Assembly (NCBI RefSeq): GCF_000341085.1
Contig: NZ_ANBA01000029.1
Location: forward strand, 1-64,000
DNA length: 64,000 nt
DNA from: Nocardiopsis ganjiahuensis DSM 45031
Lineage (GTDB): Bacteria; Actinomycetota; Actinomycetes; Streptosporangiales; Streptosporangiaceae
Direction: 5' to 3'
Position numbers and translations under genes: made by a program. Below, piece by piece: positions 15,817 to 23,982 of this stretch. The notes below the pieces were generated by a model that saw nothing but the letters and a program-made list of their open reading frames with translations, was not told where the DNA came from and made no database searches. The number at the start of each line of letters is the position of its first letter. The first letter of the stretch is position 1.

Positions 15817-17463
15817 ATGAGTAAGACCACGCAAGCACCCAAGGCGCTGCGCGGCGTCGGAAACTTCATCGACGACCGCTTCCACCTGGCGAAGACCGGT
15901 GAGAAGAACCTTCGCAAGGTCTTCCCGAACCACTGGTCCTTCATGCTGGGCGAGATCGCGCTGTACTCGTTCATCATCCTGCTCGTCACCGGCGTCTTCC
16001 TCACGCTCTGGTTCAAGCCGAGCATGGTGGAGGTCGTCTACGACGGCTCCTACGAGCGCCTCCAGGGCGTTCCCATGAGTGAGGCGTTCGCCTCGACCCT
16101 GTACATCGACTTCGATGTCCGCGGCGGGTTCCTCGTTCGACAGATCCACCACTGGGCCGCGCTGATCTTCCTGGCCTCCCTCGTGGTGCACATGCTCCGC
16201 AACTTCTTCACCGGTGCGTTCCGCAAGCCGCGCGAACTCAACTGGATCATCGGTGTGCTCATCTTCGCTCTGGCGATCGTCGAGGGCCTCTTCGGCTACT
16301 CGCTGCCGGACGACCTGCCCTCGGGCATGGGTGTGCGCATCCTCCAGGGCGTGATGCTGTCGATCCCGCTGGTGGGTTCGTACATCTCGATGTTCCTCTT
16401 CGGCGGGGAGTTCCCCGGCGAGGACATCATCACGCGCCTGTACATGCTGCACGTGCTGCTGATCCCGGCGATCCTGCTCGCGCTGATCGTCGCGCACGTC
16501 TTCATCGTGTGGATCCAGAAGCACACGCAGTATCCAGGGCAGGGACGATCGGAGAAGGCCGTGGTCGGGACACCCATGTTCCCGGGTTTCGCGGTCAAGG
16601 CCGGCGGGTTCTTCTTCTTCACGTTCGCCGTGATCGCGGGCCTGAGCGCCTTCGTGCAGATCAACCCGATCCACCTGTTCGGCCCCTTCACCCCGACGTC
16701 CATCACCTCCGGCCTCCAGCCGGACTGGTACATGGGCTTCCTGGAGGGTTCGCTCCGGCTCTTCCCGAACACCCTGGACTTCCAGATCTTCGGGTACCCG
16801 ATCCTGACGTCGGTCCTGGTTCCGGGACTGGGCGCGATGGGTCTGCTCTTCGGCGCGCTCGGCGCGTGGCCGTTCATCGAGCAGTGGATCACCGGGGACA
16901 AGGCCGCCAAGAACATGGCCGACCGCCCCCGCAACGCCCCGGTCCGCACCGCGCTGGGCGTCGCCGGCATCACCGTCTACGGTGTGCTCTGGCTCGCCGG
17001 GTCCAACGACGTCCTGTCGGAGACGTTCTCGATCTCGCTCTACCTGACCACGTACATCTTCCGTGTGCTGGTCTTCGTGGGGCCGGTCGTGGCGTTCATC
17101 GTGACCAAGCGGATCTGCCTGGGCCTCCAGCGCCGTGACCGGGAGACCCTGGAGCACGGTTACGAGAGCGGCACCGTCCAGCAGCTGCCCAGCGGTGAGT
17201 TCATCGAGGTCCACAAGGAGAGCTCCGAGGACACCGTTGCCGTGCTGGAGAGCAAGCCGGTCATCACTTCGACCGCTCTGGAAGAGGACGCGACCGACGA
17301 GAAGGGCGTGGAGAACCCCGCGGCGCGCAAGCCGATGGGCAAGTTCCGCCGGGCCCTGGCTCACTGGTACACGAAGGACAACGTGTCCTTCGACGGAGTG
17401 CAGGCCCACACGGGTCACCACCTGCACCACTCCGCTGACCACGGAGACGACAAGGCTCACTAG
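15817..17463 (+). CDS. qcrB: Cytochrome b subunit of the bc1 complex
   Basis: The 548-residue subunit carries the two b haems and quinol sites. Haem ligands are the paired histidines in RQIHHWAALIFLASLVVHML and the second pair in LHVLLIPAILLALIVAHVF. The Qo motif is PDWY (in QPDWYMGF), a variant of PEWY that is usual in actinobacteria. Eight or so membrane helices are followed by a cytoplasmic tail of about 115 residues that ends in a His-rich stretch (HTGHHLHHSADHGDD). It is the target protein class of imidazopyridine-type inhibitors in mycobacteria. RBS GAAGGA precedes the ATG. It is the last gene of the operon. Confidence 0.95.
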   Translation: MSKTTQAPKALRGVGNFIDDRFHLAKTGEKNLRKVFPNHWSFMLGEIALYSFIILLVTGVFLTLWFKPSMVEVVYDGSYERLQGVPMSEAFASTLYIDFDVRGGFLVRQIHHWAALIFLASLVVHMLRNFFTGAFRKPRELNWIIGVLIFALAIVEGLFGYSLPDDLPSGMGVRILQGVMLSIPLVGSYISMFLFGGEFPGEDIITRLYMLHVLLIPAILLALIVAHVFIVWIQKHTQYPGQGRSEKAVVGTPMFPGFAVKAGGFFFFTFAVIAGLSAFVQINPIHLFGPFTPTSITSGLQPDWYMGFLEGSLRLFPNTLDFQIFGYPILTSVLVPGLGAMGLLFGALGAWPFIEQWITGDKAAKNMADRPRNAPVRTALGVAGITVYGVLWLAGSNDVLSETFSISLYLTTYIFRVLVFVGPVVAFIVTKRICLGLQRRDRETLEHGYESGTVQQLPSGEFIEVHKESSEDTVAVLESKPVITSTALEEDATDEKGVENPAARKPMGKFRRALAHWYTKDNVSFDGVQAHTGHHLHHSADHGDDKAH

Positions 17464-17480
17464 AGTCCACCTGTCGTGAC

Positions 17481-17515
17481 GACGGACCCGGCCGCATCGC
17501 GCGGCCGGGTCCGTC
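17481..17515. terminator. Terminator after qcrB
   Basis: A perfect 15-bp stem, GACGGACCCGGCCGC with its complement at 17501-17515, closes on a 5-base loop 18 bp after the qcrB stop. No strong T-run follows. Confidence 0.75.
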
Positions 17516-17723
17516 GTGTGTCCGGGGGAGGTGCCGCCCAGGGGGGCCTCAGCGCGACGGTGAGCCGTCAGCAGCCGCCGAACGGGTCCCGCTGAGCCGG
17601 ACGGCCCGCGTGGCGGTCAGCCGCCGGACGAAGAGCACCGCCGCGTTCCCCGCCGGAAGGATCACGGGCGCGTGTTCCCCGGCGGCACCGGCTTCCCCAG
17701 CGGTACCGGCCCGGGCACGCGAA

Positions 17724-17757
17724 AGGGGGCCGACCGCCCGTAGGCGGCCGGCCCCCT
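17724..17757 (-). terminator. Terminator after the acyl-CoA synthetase gene
   Basis: AGGGGGCCGACCGCC (17724-17738) pairs with 17743-17757 with a single mismatch and a 4-base loop. It lies 26 bp past the stop of the minus-strand fadD gene. Confidence 0.65.
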
Positions 17758-17782
17758 CGGATCAGGAGCGCGGGGTCGGAGC

Positions 17783-19591
17783 TCAGCCCGCGTAGATGTC
17801 GTCGATCTCCTTGCTCCACTGCTTGCTGACGACGTGGCGCTTGACCTTCAGGGAGGCGGTCATCTGGCCGCCCTCCTCGGTGAAGTCGCTCGGCAGGATC
17901 TTGAACTTCTTGATGCCCTCGGCCTTGGAGACGGCCTTGTTGGCGTCGTCCACGGCGGACTGGACGGCGGCCTGGAGGTCGGCGTCCTCGGTCAGCTCCG
18001 CGATCTCGCCGGTCTTGTTGTTCGCGGCCTTCCAGAGCTCGAACGACTCGGGGTCGATCGTGACCAGGGCCGCGATGAACTTGCGGTTGTCACCGACGAC
18101 CATGCACTGGCTGACCAGGGCGTGGGCGCGGATGCGGTCCTCCAGGACGGCCGGGGCGACGTTCTTGCCGCCCGCGGTCACGATGATCTCCTTCTTGCGG
18201 CCGGTGATGCTGAGGAACCCGTCCTCGTCCAGCGCGCCGAGGTCACCGGTGCGGTAGTAGCCGTCCTCGAAGGCCTCCTTGGTGGCCTTCTCGTTCTGCC
18301 AGTAGCCGACCATGATGTGGTCGCCCTTGAGCAGGATCTCGCCGTCGTCCGCGATGCGCACGCTGGTGCCCGGCATGGGCTGGCCGACGGTGCCGATCTT
18401 GTTGAAGCCGGGGCTGTTGACCGAGGTCGGGGCGGTGGTCTCGGTGAGACCGTAGCCCTCGACGATGGTCAGGCCGGCGCCGCGGAAGAAGTGGCCGAGG
18501 CGCTCGCCCAGGGCGGAGCCGCCCGAGACCGCGTACTTGGCCTCGTTGCCGAGGCGGTCCATGAGCTTGGAGTAGACCAGCTTCTTGAACAGGCCGTGCT
18601 TGAGCTTGAGGGTGAACGGGATGTTCCCCGTCGCCAGCGCCTTGCTGTAGGCGATGGCGGTCTCGGCGGCGATGTTGAAGATCTTGCCCTTGCCCTCGCC
18701 CTCGGCCTTCTGCTGGGCCTTGGTGAAGACCTTCTCGAACACGCGCGGGACCGCGAGGAGGAAGGTGGGCTTGAAGACCGAGAACTGGTCGATCAGGTCC
18801 GGGCCGGTGCTGGGGTAGTGGCCCAGGACGGCCTTGCCCTCGATGACCATGACCTGGACGAAACGCGCGAAGACGTGCGCCAGGGGAAGGAAGAGCATCG
18901 TGGACGGGGTGCCCTCGTGCTCCAGGATGATCGGTTTGGCGGGGCCCTCCAGTGCCGAGTGGGCGATGAAGAGGAAGTTGCGGTGGGTGAGCTCGCAACC
19001 CTTGGGGCGGCCCGTGGTGCCGGAGGTGTAGATGAGGGTGGCGAGGGAGTCGGCGCCGACCGCGGTGCGGCGCTTCTCGAGGTCCTCGTCGGAGACGTCG
19101 GTGCCGGTGGCGGTCAGGGCCTCCAGGTCACCGCCGTCGAACTTCCAGATGTCGGCCAGTTCGGGGGTGTTGGCCCGGACGGACTCCACGCGCTCGGCGT
19201 GGGCGCCGGTCTCGACGAAGGCGGCCTTGGCGCCGGAGTCGGAGAGGATCCACTCGATCTGTTCGGCGGAGGAGGTCTCGTAGATCGGTACGGTGACGGC
19301 GCCGATCGACCAGATCGCGTAGTCGACAGCGGTCCACTCGTAGCGGGTGCGCGACATGACGGCGACGCGGTCGCCCTGCCCGATTCCCGCGTGGATCAGG
19401 GCCTTGGCGTATCCGACGATGTCGCCGTGCAGCTGCTCGACGGTCACGTCGCGCCACTGGCCGGATCCGACTTCCTCCTGACGGCGGGCGGCGACGGCGT
19501 TCGGCTCGCTGGCCGCGCGCGCAAAGAGCGTGTCGGTCAGCCGCGCGTCATCGGAGATCTCAGCCTTCGCGGGAGAGCTGTATTCGCGCAC
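17783..19591 (-). CDS. fadD: Long-chain acyl-CoA synthetase (FadD15-like)
   Basis: The 602-residue AMP-forming ligase activates fatty acids to acyl-CoA. Motifs in order are the P-loop LIYTSGTTGRPKGCELTH, the gate/linker VEGYGLTETTAP, YRTGDLG and GRKKEIIVTAGGKNVAP; the C-terminal lysine lies in MTASLKVKRHVV. It corresponds to mycobacterial FadD15 (Rv2187) in sequence style and place. The GTG at 19591 has AGGAG six bases upstream; the open frame extends much further but without a start signal. A perfect 14-bp palindrome lies 65 bp upstream and is the obvious candidate operator. Confidence 0.93.
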   Translation of the reverse strand: MREYSSPAKAEISDDARLTDTLFARAASEPNAVAARRQEEVGSGQWRDVTVEQLHGDIVGYAKALIHAGIGQGDRVAVMSRTRYEWTAVDYAIWSIGAVTVPIYETSSAEQIEWILSDSGAKAAFVETGAHAERVESVRANTPELADIWKFDGGDLEALTATGTDVSDEDLEKRRTAVGADSLATLIYTSGTTGRPKGCELTHRNFLFIAHSALEGPAKPIILEHEGTPSTMLFLPLAHVFARFVQVMVIEGKAVLGHYPSTGPDLIDQFSVFKPTFLLAVPRVFEKVFTKAQQKAEGEGKGKIFNIAAETAIAYSKALATGNIPFTLKLKHGLFKKLVYSKLMDRLGNEAKYAVSGGSALGERLGHFFRGAGLTIVEGYGLTETTAPTSVNSPGFNKIGTVGQPMPGTSVRIADDGEILLKGDHIMVGYWQNEKATKEAFEDGYYRTGDLGALDEDGFLSITGRKKEIIVTAGGKNVAPAVLEDRIRAHALVSQCMVVGDNRKFIAALVTIDPESFELWKAANNKTGEIAELTEDADLQAAVQSAVDDANKAVSKAEGIKKFKILPSDFTEEGGQMTASLKVKRHVVSKQWSKEIDDIYAG

Positions 19592-20192
19592 GTGGTGCTC
19601 CTGGACGTGTACGGGTTCTTGGTAGTGGGGACGTGACGACCGTAACAACAGGAACCTACTCATGAGTAGAACAGGTTTGCGTTCGGTACCCAACGGTGAT
19701 CGGAGCTTGACGCACGAATGAGAGCGAACGCGCTGTTCAGCCAAGAGCGCGTCTCGGTCGAGCGTGCGTCGGCAGTCGCGTGCGGCCGGCCCGGGCCGTC
19801 CCCCTGTGGTGTTGTAGGCGTGATCCTGCCCGGCGGGAGATCGGTCGACCTCCGTCGGGCTGGCCGGGAGTGCGCAGGTCAAGCGGGTGATCCCGGTTAC
19901 TTCTCGCGCGGAGCCGAGACTATCGCCTGCCGGGGTCTTTGTGCACATCCGGTTAAATCTGCGCCCTGTGTGCCCCAAGGGGCGTGGAATCCGCTTTGTC
20001 GGCGTGTATCCTCCACGACCCCCTAACGCGGACGGCCCTCCGGGTCATCCCCGGGCGCAGCCTCGTTCCTCCCCTGAGTTCTCCCCCCGCTGCCCTGAGT
20101 TCTCCCCTGAACCTGCCCTGAGACACCTGCCGGTGCCCGGTTCGTGCGGTTAACGTGATGCCAGAGGACGCACCAACAGGAGGCTCACGGAC
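19592..20192. promoter_or_regulatory. Divergent control region with palindrome and repeated boxes
   Basis: The 600-bp gap has no convincing gene. Near fadD it holds the palindrome CTACTCATGAGTAG (19656-19669), with a -10-like TACGGT on the minus strand between it and the gene. Near the plus-strand gene at 20193 it holds two exact copies of CCCTGAGTTCTCCCC (20072-20086 and 20093-20107) spaced by 21 bp, plus a partial copy CCCTGAG at 20116-20122. The middle portion shows nothing assignable. Confidence 0.55.
19656..19669. promoter_or_regulatory. Palindromic operator candidate upstream of fadD
   Basis: CTACTCATGAGTAG is a perfect 14-bp palindrome 65 bp before the fadD start, close to the position of a -35 element for the TACGGT hexamer. 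Its size and symmetry fit a TetR-type repressor site. The regulator is unknown. Confidence 0.55.
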
Positions 20193-20699
20193 ATGACCGA
20201 CAACAACGCTGGACGCTCGGAGCGTCCGAACAACGGCAACGGCCGCTCGGACAGCCCCGATCTCATCGACGACGCCCTGCGTCTGGTCGACAGCCTCCAG
20301 CGCAAGCTCCTGGTCGCCGGGGTCAAGCGCGGGGTCAGCGCGGTCACCAACCCCCCGCCCAAGGGCGACGTGTGGGAGGAGGCCATCCGGGTCGAGACCA
20401 AGGAGGAGCGCCCCCCGCTGGAGGAGTTCGTCGAGATCGTGCGCAAGAGCGCACCCGAGGTCGCCGGGCACCTCGGTCGGGCCGGACTGTCCCTCGCCGA
20501 CGCGGTGGGGCGGACCTGGGGCGTGGTGGAGCGCTCGTTCGAGCAGGGCAGGGAGGAGGCGGCCAGGGCGCGGCAGGAGCGGGAGGACCGGGAGCGGGCC
20601 GACCGTGAGCGCGATGCACAGGCCCGCCGCGAATCCCCCTCCGGTTCCGGGGAGGGCGGCCGGGGCGGTGCGGACAAGCAGGTCACGACGGGTGAGTAG
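20193..20699 (+). CDS. Conserved hypothetical protein, charged tail (DUF5304-like, tentative)
   Basis: The 168-residue soluble protein has a polar Asn/Ser-rich start, a helical middle (LIDDALRLVDSLQRKLLVAG and FVEIVRKSAPEVAGHLGRAG, about residues 24-115) and a strongly charged Glu/Arg helix (about 118-150). The middle loosely resembles the DUF5304 pattern found near glucokinase genes in Streptomyces, but I cannot confirm the family. ATG at 20193 has AGGAGG eight bases upstream. It precedes the glucokinase gene by 145 bp on the same strand. No function is assigned. Confidence 0.65.
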   Translation: MTDNNAGRSERPNNGNGRSDSPDLIDDALRLVDSLQRKLLVAGVKRGVSAVTNPPPKGDVWEEAIRVETKEERPPLEEFVEIVRKSAPEVAGHLGRAGLSLADAVGRTWGVVERSFEQGREEAARARQEREDRERADRERDAQARRESPSGSGEGGRGGADKQVTTGE

Positions 20700-20759
20700 G
20701 GCGAACGCGGAGGTATGCGAGCTCGGGGTGTTCGTCGCAGGCTGAGCCTGGTTTAATCG

Positions 20760-20775
20760 AATGGTTTACACCATT
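20760..20775. promoter_or_regulatory. DasR-like palindrome upstream of glucokinase
   Basis: AATGGTTTACACCATT has 6-bp inverted arms around TTAC. Its core TGGTTTACACCA (20762-20773) matches the DasR-responsive element TGGTCTAGACCA at 10 of 12 positions. It lies 70-85 bp upstream of the glucokinase ATG. A closer match lies before the phosphofructokinase gene at 31024-31039. Confidence 0.55.
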
Positions 20776-20844
20776 TGAAAACACTCTGCCATGAACCTTG
20801 AGACTTATGTCAGAGTTCGGGCGTAAGTAGAAGGAGCTGCCCCC

Positions 20845-21792
20845 ATGCTGACCATTGGCGTAGACATCGGCGGAACCAAGGTCGCCGCCGGTGTCGTCGA
20901 CCACGACGGGCAGATCCTGGACAAGGTCAAGTACCCCACCCCGGCCAACGACCCCCGAGGGCTGGCCGAGGTCGTCGGCAGGGCCGTGGAGGAGCTCCGT
21001 TCGCGCAATCCCCGCGGAGAGGTCAGCGCCGTGGGCGTGGGGGTGGCCGGGTTCGTCGACGAGGACCGCGCGACCGTCCAGGTCGCGGTCAACCTCGGCC
21101 TGCGCGACGAACCGCTCAGGGAACGCGTGCGCCAGCACGTGGACCTGCCCGTGGTCATCGAGAACGACGCGAACGCCGCGGCCTGGGCCGAGGCCCGCTT
21201 CGGGGCGGGGCGCGGCAGCGACCACATCGTCTGCGTCACCCTGGGAACCGGGATCGGCGGCGGACTGGTGCTCGGCGGCGCCCTGCACCGGGGCCGCTAC
21301 GGTGTGGCGGCCGAGGTCGGCCACTACCGGATGGTTCCCTACGGACGCCGCTGCGCCTGCGGCAACCACGGCTGCTGGGAACAGTACGCCAGCGGTCGCG
21401 CGCTGGTCGCCGAGGCACAGGACCTGGCCCGCACCGACCCCCAGCGCGCCGAGCGCATGCTCAAGATCGCGGACGGCGCCGTGGAGCAGATCGGGGGCGA
21501 GTGCATCACCCAGGCCGCGATGGAGGGCGACGCCGGGGCCCTGGAGTGCTTCAGGACCGTGGGCGACTGGACCGGTATGGGCCTGGCCGACCTCGCCGCG
21601 ATCCTGGACCCCGAGTGCTTCGTGCTCGGCGGCGGGGTCTCCGACACGGGCGACATCATCCTCGACCCCGTGCGCGACTCCTTCGCCCGGCACGTCTCCG
21701 GGCGTCCCGGCCGCCGTCTGGCCGAGGTCCGGATCGCCGAGCTCGGCGGCGAGGCCGGCATCGTCGGCGCGGGCGACCTCGCCCGGCACTGA
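20845..21792 (+). CDS. glk: ROK-family glucokinase
   Basis: The 315-residue sugar kinase phosphorylates glucose with ATP. The phosphate-1 motif is VDIGGTKVAAGVVD; the catalytic Asp is in VIENDANAAAWAE; GTGIGGGLVLGG is the phosphate-2 loop. The ROK zinc site is CACGNHGCWEQYASG with the preceding GHYRM His. No N-terminal helix-turn-helix is present, so it is an enzyme and not a ROK repressor. In Streptomyces the equivalent GlkA also mediates carbon catabolite control. ATG at 20845 has AAGGAG eight bases upstream. Confidence 0.93.
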   Translation: MLTIGVDIGGTKVAAGVVDHDGQILDKVKYPTPANDPRGLAEVVGRAVEELRSRNPRGEVSAVGVGVAGFVDEDRATVQVAVNLGLRDEPLRERVRQHVDLPVVIENDANAAAWAEARFGAGRGSDHIVCVTLGTGIGGGLVLGGALHRGRYGVAAEVGHYRMVPYGRRCACGNHGCWEQYASGRALVAEAQDLARTDPQRAERMLKIADGAVEQIGGECITQAAMEGDAGALECFRTVGDWTGMGLADLAAILDPECFVLGGGVSDTGDIILDPVRDSFARHVSGRPGRRLAEVRIAELGGEAGIVGAGDLARH

Positions 21793-21853
21793 GCTCCGGA
21801 AGCACTGACCCGCGGAAGCACCAGGTGCTGGAGGCGGGGTTCCGGAAACAGCA

Positions 21854-21886
21854 GGGGCGGCCACCGGGTTCTCCGGTGGCCGCCCC
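21854..21886. terminator. Bidirectional terminator between glk and the acyltransferase gene
   Basis: A perfect 14-bp stem, GGGGCGGCCACCGG (21854-21867) with 21873-21886 and a 5-base loop, sits between two convergent genes. Confidence 0.75.
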
Positions 21887-21910
21887 TTGTGTGCCTCTCA
21901 GACGCAGCCG

Positions 21911-22756
21911 CTAGCCGGCGTCCTCCTGGGCGGCGTCCTTCGCGGACTCCTTGGCGGCCTTCTTCTCGGCGCGTTTGGCCTCCTTGCGGGTCCTGCGCTC
22001 GGCCTTGCGCTCGGAGCGCTCGGTCCGGCGCTGGTCCTTCGCGCTGGCCTGCTGCTCGCGCCGGGCCTCCTTCTCCTCGGCCTCGATCTCGGCCTTGACC
22101 GCCTGCGCGTAGCGGTCCACGTACTCCTGGCCGGAGAGCTCCATCAGGGCGTACATGATCTCGTCGGTGATGGCACGAAGGACCCGCTGGTCCTTCTCCA
22201 TGCCGTAGTAACGGGAGAAGTCGAGAGGTTTGCCGAACACCACCTTGGGACGCACGCCCAGCTTGGGAACGGTGCGGCCGGGGGGCATGATCTTCTCGAG
22301 GTTGATCATCGCCATCGGGACCACCGGGGCCTTGGCCTCCAGCGCCAGACGGGCCACGCCGGTACGCCCCCGGTACAGCTTGCCGTCGGGGGAGCGGGTG
22401 CCCTCGGGGTAGATGCCCAGCAGGTCACCGCGCTTGAGCACACGCAGGCCCGTGCGCAGGGCGGCCTCGCTGGCCTTGCCCCCGGAACGGTCGATCGGGA
22501 TCTGTCCCACGCCGGTGAAGAAGGCCTTGCTGAGGAACCCCTTCACGCCGGTGCCGGTGAAGTACTCGGCCTTGGCCAGGAACGTGATCTTGCGCGGCAG
22601 CGGCAGCGGACCGAAGAAGTGGTCGGAGAACGACAGGTGGTTGCTGACCATGATGGCCGGACCGCGCCGGGGCACGTTCTCCACGCCCTCCGCGCGGGGT
22701 TGCCACAACACGGCCAGAACCGGCCCCAGGATCGCCTTGACCACCCAGTAGAACAT
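21911..22756 (-). CDS. 1-acyl-glycerol-3-phosphate acyltransferase (PlsC-like)
   Basis: The 281-residue enzyme acylates lysophospholipids at the membrane. Block I is SNHLSFSDHF (the HX4D catalytic pair) and block III is GIYPEGTRSPDG; PVVPMAMIN is block IV. After about residue 225 the chain becomes a highly charged Ala/Lys/Arg/Glu helix of about 55 residues, longer than a minimal PlsC. Mycobacterial Rv2182c occupies the same neighbourhood. ATG at 22756 has a GGGGTGA-like ribosome site. It diverges from the esterase gene. Confidence 0.88.
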   Translation of the reverse strand: MFYWVVKAILGPVLAVLWQPRAEGVENVPRRGPAIMVSNHLSFSDHFFGPLPLPRKITFLAKAEYFTGTGVKGFLSKAFFTGVGQIPIDRSGGKASEAALRTGLRVLKRGDLLGIYPEGTRSPDGKLYRGRTGVARLALEAKAPVVPMAMINLEKIMPPGRTVPKLGVRPKVVFGKPLDFSRYYGMEKDQRVLRAITDEIMYALMELSGQEYVDRYAQAVKAEIEAEEKEARREQQASAKDQRRTERSERKAERRTRKEAKRAEKKAAKESAKDAAQEDAG

Positions 22757-23184
22757 TGCTTCGGATCACCCCTGCACACGCGGGGAGCACACTGGGCAGG
22801 GTCTGCCACGTCTCACTGTCCCGCTCGGCCAACATCGTCCGGAACCCCCACCGCGGATGCGGGAAAGGCTGACAAGCGTCATCTTCCCACCACGTGCGGG
22901 TAACCGCCAAAGCGCCCGGAACGGACATGGACGTCCGTCATGTCTGAAGAGGGGCCGCACCGCGGGGGGCACAGTCGAGGATACTCACCACAGGTGGAGC
23001 ACTTCGCGGCTGACCCGCCCCGCGCCGGGAACCGGAGCCGGGAACACGCCGGGCCCCCACGGGGTTCGGGCAGGGGAACGCTAACGTTCTCTCATGACAA
23101 AAGCTCACCCGAGCGACTAGCCTCACGGGCGGGGAAGCCCGCCGGCACCGAATCCCTCCGCCGTACGATCCCGGGAGCAGATCT
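22757..23184. promoter_or_regulatory. Divergent promoter region, plsC-like and esterase genes
   Basis: On the plus strand ATGACA (23094-23099) and TAGCCT (23118-23123), separated by 18 bases, form a plausible promoter with a start near 23130, about 55 nt before the esterase GTG. Just upstream, GAACG-CTAA-CGTTC is a small palindrome (about 23079-23092) that could be an operator. No clear promoter was found for the minus-strand gene. Confidence 0.5.
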
Positions 23185-23982
23185 GTGAGACCGACCAACG
23201 CCATCCCCTTGATCCCGGGTGCGGACCCCTTCAGTCACGCGGGTTCAGGCGTCGGCGTCCTGCTCTGCCACGGTTTCACCGGCTCCCCGTACTCGATGCG
23301 CCCCTGGGCCGAACACCTGGCGGAGGCCGGTCTCACCGTCGAGCTTCCGCGACTGCCCGGGCACGGCACCACCTGGCAGGACATGGCCACCACCACCAGC
23401 GACGACTGGTACTCCGAGGTGGAGGCGGCGCTGCTCGACCTCTCGCGCAGATGCGACGAGGTGTTCGTCATGGGACTGTCCATGGGCGGCGCGCTCACCC
23501 TGCGCCTGGCCCAGGAACACCCCGGGATCGTCAAGGGCGTCGTCCTGGTCAACCCCTCCCTGGTGGTGGAGGACCGCAGACTCCCGATCATCGCCCCGAT
23601 CCGCCTCCTGGCCTCCCGCCTCCTGCCCTCCACCTCGGGAATCGGCAGCGACGTGGCCCTGAACGCGGCCTCCGAGGGCGGGTACGACCGGATCCCCACC
23701 GCCGCGGCCGCGACACTCCCGAAGCTGTGGCGCGCAGTTCAGGACGGCATGTCCGGTTTGCGGGCGCCTGTTCTGGCCTACCGGAGCGCACAGGACCACG
23801 TTGTGGGACCCGACAGTCTGCGTATCCTCGCTAGGAGAGCGGTCAACACCCGGCTGACGATCCACCTGCTTCACGACAGCTACCACGTGGCGACCCTCGA
23901 CCATGACGCCGCCACCATCTTCGAAGGAAGCCTTGCGTTCGTGCGCGAGCGCAGTAGAAGCGGGGAAGGAGCCGACCGATGA
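23185..23982 (+). CDS. Alpha/beta hydrolase, carboxylesterase type
   Basis: The 265-residue hydrolase resembles bacterial carboxylesterase/monoacylglycerol lipase. The oxyanion segment is LLCHGFTGSP; the nucleophile elbow is MGLSMGGALT; the acid is in RSAQDHVVG and the catalytic His in LHDSYHVATLDHD. No signal peptide is present, so it is cytosolic. GTG at 23185 has GGGAG seven bases upstream. Its stop overlaps the next start as ATGA. Substrate unknown; the nearby acyltransferase makes a lipid role plausible. Confidence 0.88.
   Translation: MRPTNAIPLIPGADPFSHAGSGVGVLLCHGFTGSPYSMRPWAEHLAEAGLTVELPRLPGHGTTWQDMATTTSDDWYSEVEAALLDLSRRCDEVFVMGLSMGGALTLRLAQEHPGIVKGVVLVNPSLVVEDRRLPIIAPIRLLASRLLPSTSGIGSDVALNAASEGGYDRIPTAAAATLPKLWRAVQDGMSGLRAPVLAYRSAQDHVVGPDSLRILARRAVNTRLTIHLLHDSYHVATLDHDAATIFEGSLAFVRERSRSGEGADR

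Noticed and set aside
14662-17460. 932-codon open frame opposite qcrA and qcrB
   Set aside because: It is a GC-bias shadow rich in Gly, Arg, Asp and Val with no domain, opposite confirmed bc1 subunits.
19718-20026. 102-codon plus-strand frame in the fadD upstream gap
   Set aside because: No ribosome site, mixed codon bias and Cys/Gly-rich composition; it reads through likely control DNA.
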